A stretch of DNA of 6,610 nt from UBA2798 sp046289975 (lineage in GTDB: Bacteria > Bacteroidota > Bacteroidia > Flavobacteriales_D > UBA2798): positions 1 to 6,610 of the forward strand of contig JBKBUQ010000162.1 in NCBI GenBank assembly GCA_046289975.1. Direction: 5' to 3'. The notes beneath the pieces are model-generated. The model saw nothing but the letters and a program-made list of their open reading frames with translations. It had not been told where the DNA came from and did no database searches. Of the stretch, positions 1-5,841 are shown one piece after another. Made by a program: the position numbers and the translations under genes. Each line of letters starts with the position of its first letter. The stretch's first letter is position 1.

Positions 1-1239
1 ATTGGCCATCACACCTGGTTCGATGCTGAAATTTTTATTGATGCGAAACTTCGGAGAGAAAAGGAATGATCCGGTGAATCCGGTATAGCCTCCGTTGTTT
101 GCACTGATTGCATTCATTCCTATTCCCCATGCACTTTTCATTTTTTTGTTGAACTGAGAATAAAAAACGCGGGCATTATTTACGCTGTGGTCTGCATCAC
201 TCCATTGGTTTCGGTAACCAAGACTTAACGAAGGACTCACACTGGTAGAGGCAAATGCTGCATATTCGGCAGTGGCAATATTGTTGGGTTGCAGGAGAAA
301 GTGATCTCTGCCATTGTAAAAACCAAGTCGGTTATCATGAAACTTTTTACGACGAGGTTGTGAAACTCCGTTGTCGCGAACTTCATTTGAAGCAAGTGGG
401 GTACCAGGGTTGTTCAAATCAACAGGCTGACTTTTCAATAGATCAATTGCAGTTACAGCAGCAGTATTTCCGTAAGCCTCAGAGACAAGTTCCGGACGGT
501 AAGCATCAAAAACGTGAACTAATTTTGGCAACTCAGATACAGATACGATTGCAGTCGTTGTATTGGCTTCCTGGTTTTCATTTGCTGCCAATGTGATGTT
601 TTCCTGCTCTATGGCTTGCTCGGTAGAAGCGAATGCAATTTGTTCTTCAATGGTGGAGTTCAGACTAAGCGGCGTGCGGGTTGTAATTGCAAATACCGCA
701 GTGCTCGTTTGTGCTGCACGAGCCTGGTTCCGGTTGATGTCGGACAATTTTGTTGCGGAAATTGTAGTTGCTTCAGTTGAAAGAGAAGCTGAAGTAGTCG
801 CGATGTATTGTTCGTTGCCGACAGAAACTATAGAATTGGATGCAATTCTGTTTCCGGTAGCTGCATTTGGTATCATTGTAGTGAAGCGAGAAGTACCTCC
901 ATTTACAAGTGTTGCCGTATGATTTTCTGAAGTTGATTCGTTCTGGATCAGCAACAGAATGCTTCCACCTCCAATGAGTAAAGCAAGTGCTGCAACAGCT
1001 GCGTAACGCTTCCATGCGAATGGTTCTGCAATTGCGAGTAATTCACTTTCGTAGGCAAGAACAGGAATTTGTTCTTCTTCGGTGGAAATATGGGATTGTT
1101 TCCAGGCATCAAGATCGAGTTCATACTCGGGATGCTCCAAAAGGAAACTGTTCAGTTCTCGTTGTTGCGATGGGGATAAATTCCCTTCAACGTGATCGAA
1201 CAACCATTTGTCGATGTTGCCATGGTTGATTCTGCTCAT
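1..1239 (-). CDS. Anti-sigma-like protein fused to PorP/SprF-like outer-membrane barrel (3' partial)
   Basis: I translated this frame by hand from the ATG at 1239 and found it open to the window edge, 413 codons without a stop, so the C-terminus lies outside. Residues 1-75 are a charged soluble head (begins MSRINHGNIDKWLFDHVEGN) of the kind seen in Bacteroidota anti-sigma proteins. Residues 80-98 form one hydrophobic helix ending GGGSILLLI, preceded by WKRY, which predicts a cytoplasmic N-terminus. Residues 99 to about 300 are rich in Thr, Ser, Ala, Asn and Glu and look disordered. From about 305 the sequence changes to alternating beta-strand character with SLGYRNQW at 339-346 and GSFLFSPKFRINKNFSIEPG near the end, which resembles PorP/SprF barrels. 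The start overlaps the stop of the upstream sigma gene, implying translational coupling. Inferred role: it holds the sigma factor at the inner membrane and reports the state of the outer membrane. The head and helix are seen clearly; the barrel family is a recollection of motif pattern, not a search. Confidence 0.8.
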   Translation of the reverse strand, partial: MSRINHGNIDKWLFDHVEGNLSPSQQRELNSFLLEHPEYELDLDAWKQSHISTEEEQIPVLAYESELLAIAEPFAWKRYAAVAALALLIGGGSILLLIQNESTSENHTATLVNGGTSRFTTMIPNAATGNRIASNSIVSVGNEQYIATTSASLSTEATTISATKLSDINRNQARAAQTSTAVFAITTRTPLSLNSTIEEQIAFASTEQAIEQENITLAANENQEANTTTAIVSVSELPKLVHVFDAYRPELVSEAYGNTAAVTAIDLLKSQPVDLNNPGTPLASNEVRDNGVSQPRRKKFHDNRLGFYNGRDHFLLQPNNIATAEYAAFASTSVSPSLSLGYRNQWSDADHSVNNARVFYSQFNKKMKSAWGIGMNAISANNGGYTGFTGSFLFSPKFRINKNFSIEPGVMAN

Positions 1240-1724
1240 GCTAATACGGTTAGGTCCTTGAGTTGTGATTTCATTTTCTGACGGGCACGGAAGAGATACA
1301 CTTTAACCTGACTCTCTGAAAGGTTCAGGATTTCGCTGATCTCTTTGTATTCGTAGCCTTCAAGATCCCTCAGCAATAAAACAGACCGCTGAACCGGAGT
1401 AAGCTGATCGAGACAATAATCTACGATCTCTTTAAGCTCCATCCTTAACTCATCTTCCATGTGCGGCTCCCACTGACTGTATTCCTCCACCAATTCCACG
1501 CGATTGCGCGTTTTGATAAAGTTCAACATGCCATTGTGCGCAACAGTAAAGAGCCAGGATTTGGCTTTCTCCCATTCAACTTTTTTCCGGTTTACCCAAA
1601 GCTTCGCAAAAGTGTCCTGCACAATGTCCCGAGTGTCCTCGGTGTTGCGCAGACTCTTGAACACAAAACGATGCAATCGTCCTGCGTACTCTTTCACGGC
1701 TCTATGGTACTCTGCCCGGTTCAA
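1236..1724 (-). CDS. ECF-type RNA polymerase sigma factor (Bacteroidota sigma-70 family)
   Basis: It encodes a two-domain extracytoplasmic-function sigma factor that would direct RNA polymerase to a stress or envelope regulon. From the TTG at 1724 the product is 162 residues. Region 2 runs from the N-terminus to about residue 75 and contains LRNTEDTRDIVQDTFAKLW, the core-binding and -10-recognition segment. Region 4 follows a short acidic linker and contains LTPVQRSVLLLRDLEGYEYK and then a helix-turn-helix ending in SESQVKVYLFRARQKMK. The open frame has no ATG start. The other candidate is TTG at 1865, which would add 47 residues (Phe/Arg-rich, unlike this family); starting at 1724 gives MNRAEYHRAVKEYAG, a normal beginning for the family. 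The stop (TGA, 1238-1236) overlaps the ATG of the anti-sigma gene, so the pair is co-translated and the partner is very probably its regulator. Family assignment is firm; the start is uncertain. Confidence 0.92.
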   Translation of the reverse strand: MNRAEYHRAVKEYAGRLHRFVFKSLRNTEDTRDIVQDTFAKLWVNRKKVEWEKAKSWLFTVAHNGMLNFIKTRNRVELVEEYSQWEPHMEDELRMELKEIVDYCLDQLTPVQRSVLLLRDLEGYEYKEISEILNLSESQVKVYLFRARQKMKSQLKDLTVLA

Positions 1725-1755
1725 GTTGTTCGTTTGCTGAAGGTCCTTTGAAACG

Positions 1756-1785
1756 TGTAACCATGAGATACCCCCAAAAGTTACA
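1756..1785 (-). promoter_or_regulatory. TGTAAC/GTTACA dyad upstream of the sigma gene, possible promoter or operator
   Basis: On the plus strand TGTAAC (1756-1761) and GTTACA (1780-1785) form a perfect 6-bp inverted repeat with an 18-bp spacer. Read on the minus strand, TGTAACTTTT lies about 56 bp before the probable TTG start at 1724, a position that would suit a -35 element with a start of transcription near 1750. Sigma genes of this type often control themselves, so this could be an autoregulated promoter. No experimental or comparative support is available here. Confidence 0.3.
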
Positions 1786-1930
1786 GGCCCGCAGAAAAAA
1801 CGGAAGGACCTCCGTATTTCTTTAGGGAAAGATAATGAAAAGCACTCAATTTCAAGGAATAGCAAGAAAAAAAATCATAAAAGATGTTGACTATTCATAA
1901 AGTTTAGGTTTTTGATATTCAGGATTTTGT

Positions 1931-1965
1931 AAACATTCTCACTAAAACATTTTGTTTAAAACATT
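1931..1965. repeat. Three AAACATT direct repeats at 14-bp period
   Basis: AAACATT occurs at 1931-1937, 1945-1951 and 1959-1965, that is with start-to-start spacing of exactly 14 bp twice. A fourth copy lies at 2055-2061, just before the ligase gene. The middle copy is also the left arm of a small dyad, AAACA-TTT-TGTTT (1945-1957). Regularly spaced direct repeats in a divergent promoter region suggest binding sites for a regulator, but the region is AT-rich and chance is possible. Confidence 0.4.
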
Positions 1966-2042
1966 GATTATGAATGGTTTTGTTTTAAGGCCGGATGTCC
2001 ATAATCCTCTAGTCGGTGAAATCGTCCGAAAAGTGAGGTTTG

Positions 2043-2074
2043 TTGCTTATTTTTAAACATTCACTCAACATTTG
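2043..2074 (+). promoter_or_regulatory. Weak Bacteroidota-type promoter candidate for the acyl-CoA ligase gene
   Basis: TTG at 2043-2045 and AACATTTG at 2067-2074 are 21 bp apart and resemble the phylum's -33 (TTTG/TTG) and -7 (TAnnTTTG) elements, with one mismatch in the -7 box. Transcription would then begin at about 2080, directly at the ATG at 2081, giving a nearly leaderless message. That tight fit makes the call doubtful. Confidence 0.2.
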
Positions 2075-2096
2075 TACGCCATGGACCACGTAAAAC

Positions 2097-2106
2097 NNNN
2101 NNNNNN
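2097..2106. other. Assembly gap (10 Ns)
   Basis: Ten undetermined bases interrupt the 5' end of the acyl-CoA ligase gene. The ATG at 2081 and the downstream reading frame can only be joined if the true gap length is a multiple of three, so 10 is a placeholder or a poor estimate. From the usual length of the family's N-terminus I infer that roughly 20-25 codons are missing. Confidence 0.95.
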
Positions 2107-2108
2107 CC

Positions 2109-3809
2109 TCAAAAGTTAATGGGAAATGGGTGCCATGGTCAACCGCAAAGGCAATTGACCATGCAGAATGGTTCAGTAAAGGATTGCTTGAATTGGGAAT
2201 TTCAAAAGGCGATAAAATTGCAATGATTTCAAATAACCGTCCGGAATGGAATATTGCCGATATGGGTATTCTGCAAATAGGTGCGGTAGATGTTCCGGTG
2301 TATCCCACCGCATCCGAAAAAGATTACGAATTCATTTTTAACGATGCTGAAGTAAAAATTTGTTTGGTTTCCGGTAAGGAACTCTACGATAAGGTAATGT
2401 TGATTCGCGATAAAGTTCCTTCCATGAAAGAAATTTATTCTTTCGATCCCATCGAAGGCGTGAAATCGTGGAATGAAATTCTAGAGAAAGGAAAATCAGC
2501 TTCCTTCAACCGCGAAGCTGAGCTGAGATCAACAATGGAAAGTATTTCCGAAGATGACCTTGCGACGCTTATTTATACCAGTGGAACTACCGGTGTGCCC
2601 AAAGGGGTAATGCTTACACACAAAAATTTGGTTTGTAATGCAATTGCATGTATTTCCCGACTTCCGGTCGACAGCAAAGGCCGATCACTTAGCTTCTTGC
2701 CGATTTGTCACGTTTATGAGCGCATGATTCATTACCTCTACATGATAACAGGGGTGTCCATTTATTTTGCTGAAAGCATCGACACCGTTGGCGATAACCT
2801 TAAGGAAGTAAAACCACAGGTATTTGTTGCCGTACCGCGACTGCTTGAAAAAGTGTATGACAAAATTATTGCAAAAGGAACGGATCTCAGAGGTATCAAG
2901 AAAAAACTTTTCTTCTGGGCAGTAGATTTGGGTATGCAATACGAACCCGGAAACAGGAACAATTGGTGGTACCGCTTTCGACTAAAAATTGCGCGTAAAC
3001 TGATTTTTTCCAAATGGCAGGAAGCACTTGGAGGTAATGTGTTGGCAGTAGCTTCAGGAGGCGCAGCATTGCAACCACGCCTCGCACGCATTTTCCTAGC
3101 AGCAGGAATTCCCGTAATGGAAGGTTACGGTCTTACTGAAACTTCCCCGGTAATTGCAGTTAATTGTGAAAAGAACGACGGTATTCGTATTGGTACTGTT
3201 GGACGTGTTCTGGATAATGTTGAGGTAATGATAGCGTCTGATGGTGAAATTTTGGTGAAGGGTCCAAGCGTTATGAAGGGCTATTACAAGCGTCCGGATG
3301 CAACTGCCGAAACGATTGATGCCGATGGCTGGTTGCATACCGGTGACATTGGTGAGTTGGTAGAAGGACAATTCATCCGGATTACCGATCGTAAAAAAGA
3401 GATCTTTAAAACATCCGGAGGAAAATACATTGCTCCTCAACCCATGGAAAATAAATTTAAGGAATCACGATTTGTAGAACAGGTAATGATTATTGGTGAA
3501 GGACAGAAATTTCCGGCAGCACTGATCGTCCCTGCATTTAATGTAGTAAAAGAGTGGGGAACACGTCATGGTCATCATTTTTCTTCTAATGAAGAAATGG
3601 CCAATTCGCCTGTGGTTAAAGCCCGCATAATGCAGGATATTGAAGAATTCAATAAGGATTTTGGGAATTGGGAACAAGTCAAAAAAATTGCCTTGTTGCC
3701 TCAAGAGTTTGCAATTCTTTCCGGTGAAATGACACCCACACTTAAATTGAAAAGGAAATTCATCCTCGAAAAATATAAGGATGTGGTAAATGGAATTTAC
3801 GCTGAATAA
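2109..3809 (+). CDS. Long-chain fatty acid--CoA ligase (AMP-forming, FadD/ACSL-like), N-terminus lost in gap
   Basis: This enzyme activates long-chain fatty acids with ATP to acyl-AMP and then to acyl-CoA, feeding beta-oxidation or lipid synthesis. Residue numbers count from a GTG at 2130. The adenylate-forming signatures are all present and in order: the phosphate-binding loop LIYTSGTTGVPKG (147-159), GYGLTETSP (332-340), WLHTGD with Asp406, DRKKEIFKTSGGK (420-432), and the C-terminal TPTLKLKRK with Lys539 and Lys541, one of which should be the adenylation lysine. The GTG at 2130 is not the true start, since conserved-looking sequence (SKVNGKWVPWST) continues upstream into the Ns. The likely start is ATG at 2081 (MDHVK), separated by the gap, so the 566 visible residues are close to the family's usual length of about 590-600. 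The stop is TAA at 3807-3809. The gene precedes the AsmA gene by 55 bp on the same strand. Class is certain; chain-length preference is inferred. Confidence 0.95.
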   Translation, partial: SKVNGKWVPWSTAKAIDHAEWFSKGLLELGISKGDKIAMISNNRPEWNIADMGILQIGAVDVPVYPTASEKDYEFIFNDAEVKICLVSGKELYDKVMLIRDKVPSMKEIYSFDPIEGVKSWNEILEKGKSASFNREAELRSTMESISEDDLATLIYTSGTTGVPKGVMLTHKNLVCNAIACISRLPVDSKGRSLSFLPICHVYERMIHYLYMITGVSIYFAESIDTVGDNLKEVKPQVFVAVPRLLEKVYDKIIAKGTDLRGIKKKLFFWAVDLGMQYEPGNRNNWWYRFRLKIARKLIFSKWQEALGGNVLAVASGGAALQPRLARIFLAAGIPVMEGYGLTETSPVIAVNCEKNDGIRIGTVGRVLDNVEVMIASDGEILVKGPSVMKGYYKRPDATAETIDADGWLHTGDIGELVEGQFIRITDRKKEIFKTSGGKYIAPQPMENKFKESRFVEQVMIIGEGQKFPAALIVPAFNVVKEWGTRHGHHFSSNEEMANSPVVKARIMQDIEEFNKDFGNWEQVKKIALLPQEFAILSGEMTPTLKLKRKFILEKYKDVVNGIYAE

Positions 3810-3864
3810 ATTTTTTTCAGCAAGCTCTTATCCTGACCGGTGATGCCGGAATTAATGTGTTAAA

Positions 3865-5841
3865 ATGAAAAAAATGAAATTCTATAAGTCCGGAAAATTC
3901 TGGAAGCGATTGGTGTTGTTTGGATTGGGGATTCCGGTCTTGCTATTTGGAATTTTAGTGGCCGTATTGTACTGGAAACAGGATGCCATTGTACAATACA
4001 TGATCGGTCAGGCCAATAAGGATTTTAAAGGACGTGTTGAATTAAAGGATTCTCACATTTCTTTATTTGCAAATTTCCCATACATCTCCATCGACCTGGA
4101 AGAAGTCAGAATTTTTGAGGATAAGGATAAAACTGATCATCCCATAGTTGAAGTGCATGATTTGTATCTGGGTTTTGATATCTGGACCATCCTATCCGGA
4201 AATATGGAGGTGAAACTTATTAAAATGAAGGATGGCGTACTCAATCTGGTTCAGCGCGCCGATGGAAGTTTTAATGTTTCACGAGCCTTTGAGACCAATG
4301 AGAAAAAAGTAGAAGACCCTAACGAAGAATTTCACCTTGATTTAAAGGAGATGATCTTTGAGAATATTGATGTTACCAAATACAATGAAAGCAGTGGACT
4401 GCTGGTCGATTGTTTTATAACCTATGCCGACTCACGGTTTCGTACAAATCCTGATCATGTTTTTGCATCGCTTGAATCGAAGTTTGAATTAAGTATCATT
4501 CAAAATGGTGATACCAGTTTCATTAAACACAAGCATTTTGAGGTTGATACTGAATTCGACTTTATCAAATCAAGCCAGATCATGACAATTGCTCCAACGG
4601 AAGTTTTGCTCGAAGGAGCGGATTTTGATATGGAGGGAAGCATTGATTTGTTTCATGATGCCAATCTCGATTTACATTTTTCCGGTTCTAAACCAAATTT
4701 TGATTTGTTCATAGCGATGGCTCCCGAAGAATTAATTCCGGTTTTAAAGAAATACGAGAATCAGGGACAGATATTTTTCGATGCAACTGTAAAGGGGAAA
4801 TCAGCAAACGGAAATCGTCCTGCCATTGATGCGAAATTTGGTTGCGAGCATGCTTACTTCAATAATTTCTCGGTAAATAAAAAACTCGACGATCTTAATT
4901 TTGCAGGTTATTTTACAAACGGTGCAAATCGGGATATCAGCACTATGGAATTTGGATTGACCGATTTCTCAGCTAAGCCCGAGGCGGGTATATTTAGCGG
5001 TAATCTTATCGTCAAAAATTTCGAATCACCTGATATCACCCTTCAGTTGAAATCGGATTTTGAACTCGAATTCCTGGCTAAATTTTTTGAGGTCACCACG
5101 TTAAAAGATCTTGGAGGACGGATAGCGCTAACAATGAATTTTCATGACATCATTGACTTAACAGCTCCTGAACGCGCAATTGAACGGCTCAATGAATCGT
5201 ATTTCACGCAATTGAAGGTAGAGAATCTGCATTTCCGTAGCGACAATTACAAATTGCCCATTAAGGACATCGACTTGTACCTGGAGATGAATGGACACGA
5301 AGCCGATATTCAATACTGCAATGCGAAAGTCGGAAAATCGGATGTGCAATTGAAAGGATCCATCAGTGACCTTCCAGCCATTATTCACCATACGGATATT
5401 CCGGTGAAAACAACGCTTGCGATCACGGGTAAGAAAATAGATTTGTATGAACTTACAGGTTCCGATTCATTGACTTCATTTAATGAAATGATTTCGAATT
5501 TATCGATGCAATTCACTTTTAAAAGCTCTGCTCGTGCATTTACTGAGTCCAAATTTTTACCTCTTGGTGAATTTTTTGTAGATAATTTATATGCAAAATT
5601 GAGTCACTACCCGCATACACTGCACGATTTTCATGCTGATGTTTTTATTGATGAGAATGATTTTCGGGTAGTCGATTTTAAAGGTATGATCGACAAAAGC
5701 GATTTCATTTTTTCAGGGAAACAATCGGTTTTTGGCATTTTATGTCTGTTGAGATCAGCCAATTCCCTCAAGCGGGTGCAAAAATTCCCTATTTCCCTGT
5801 TATTAAATTTTGCAGGGAATTTAAAGCACGAAGTCACCTGA
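3865..5841 (+). CDS. AsmA-family membrane-anchored protein with its C-terminal part replaced
   Basis: AsmA-family proteins are anchored in the inner membrane and extend into the periplasm as long beta-rich grooves; relatives are implicated in phospholipid transport and outer-membrane assembly. The product starts MKKMKFYKSGKFWKRL, then has a hydrophobic helix at about residues 16-36. Next comes the typical AsmA opening: SLFANFPYISIDLEEVRIFE, VHDLYLGFDIWTILSGNMEV and MKDGVLNLVQRADGSFNVS. The beta-rich body continues to SDFIFSGK at residues 612-619. After Lys619 the remaining 39 residues (QSVFGILCLLRSANSLKRVQ and onward) lose this character and read like translated non-coding DNA up to the TGA at 5839-5841. 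Bacteroidota homologues are usually clearly longer (about 800-1000 residues, from memory), so I infer the true C-terminal part is missing. The change coincides with the repeat cluster at 5714-5822. ATG at 3874 is an alternative start. Family assignment is good; whether the protein is functional is unknown. Confidence 0.85.
   Translation: MKKMKFYKSGKFWKRLVLFGLGIPVLLFGILVAVLYWKQDAIVQYMIGQANKDFKGRVELKDSHISLFANFPYISIDLEEVRIFEDKDKTDHPIVEVHDLYLGFDIWTILSGNMEVKLIKMKDGVLNLVQRADGSFNVSRAFETNEKKVEDPNEEFHLDLKEMIFENIDVTKYNESSGLLVDCFITYADSRFRTNPDHVFASLESKFELSIIQNGDTSFIKHKHFEVDTEFDFIKSSQIMTIAPTEVLLEGADFDMEGSIDLFHDANLDLHFSGSKPNFDLFIAMAPEELIPVLKKYENQGQIFFDATVKGKSANGNRPAIDAKFGCEHAYFNNFSVNKKLDDLNFAGYFTNGANRDISTMEFGLTDFSAKPEAGIFSGNLIVKNFESPDITLQLKSDFELEFLAKFFEVTTLKDLGGRIALTMNFHDIIDLTAPERAIERLNESYFTQLKVENLHFRSDNYKLPIKDIDLYLEMNGHEADIQYCNAKVGKSDVQLKGSISDLPAIIHHTDIPVKTTLAITGKKIDLYELTGSDSLTSFNEMISNLSMQFTFKSSARAFTESKFLPLGEFFVDNLYAKLSHYPHTLHDFHADVFIDENDFRVVDFKGMIDKSDFIFSGKQSVFGILCLLRSANSLKRVQKFPISLLLNFAGNLKHEVT
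5714..5822. repeat. Cluster of TTCCCT/AGGGAA motifs at the AsmA-RTX junction
   Basis: Five copies of the same hexamer in one or other orientation lie within about 110 bp: AGGGAA at 5715-5720, TTCCCT at 5763-5768, 5785-5790 and 5793-5798, and AGGGAA at 5814-5819. Two pairs can form hairpins: TTCCCTG (5793-5799) with CAGGGAA (5813-5819), and AAATTCCCT (5782-5790) with AGGGAATTT (5814-5822). The cluster starts just where the AsmA homology fails and ends at the RTX stop codon. It looks like a short dispersed intergenic repeat; I do not know its family. Confidence 0.55.
5782..5822 (-). terminator. Possible terminator hairpin after the RTX gene
   Basis: On the minus strand AAATTCCCT (5822-5814) pairs perfectly with AGGGAATTT (5790-5782), a 9-bp stem, followed directly by two more T residues, so the descending arm ends in five Ts. 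The stem overlaps the RTX stop codon by two bases. The 23-nt loop is long and the stem AT-rich, and an alternative 7-bp hairpin competes inside it, so termination is plausible but not assured. Confidence 0.3.

Larger units (their letters stand above)
1786..2080. other. Divergent intergenic region, AT-rich
   Basis: This stretch separates the minus-strand sigma gene from the plus-strand acyl-CoA ligase and must hold the promoters of at least the ligase. I see no convincing coding frame and no RNA gene in it. The sigma reading frame stays open on the minus strand as far as 1865, but its translation there does not resemble a sigma factor. The region contains an evenly spaced set of AAACATT repeats and a weak promoter-like pair near the ligase, both listed separately. 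Confidence 0.6.

Noticed and set aside
255..1229. Plus-strand and other-frame ORFs of 80-119 codons (255-596, 563-922, 987-1229 plus; 773-1015 minus)
   Set aside because: They overlap the continuous minus-strand frame of the anti-sigma/barrel gene and have improbable composition (rich in Cys, Trp, Gln); they are shadows.
1702..1764. 20-codon minus-strand ORF from ATG 1764 overlapping the sigma start, as a leader peptide
   Set aside because: No ribosome-binding signal and no attenuator-like structure seen; noted only in connection with the start-codon question.
3810..3864. Terminator or promoter between the acyl-CoA ligase and AsmA genes
   Set aside because: Only a 4-bp CCGG/CCGG pairing and a T-run without a preceding stem are present; too weak to call, so co-transcription remains possible.
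5631..5837. 68-codon minus-strand ORF across the AsmA-RTX junction
   Set aside because: Half of it is antisense to AsmA and half is the TTCCCT/AGGGAA repeat; no sign of a real protein.
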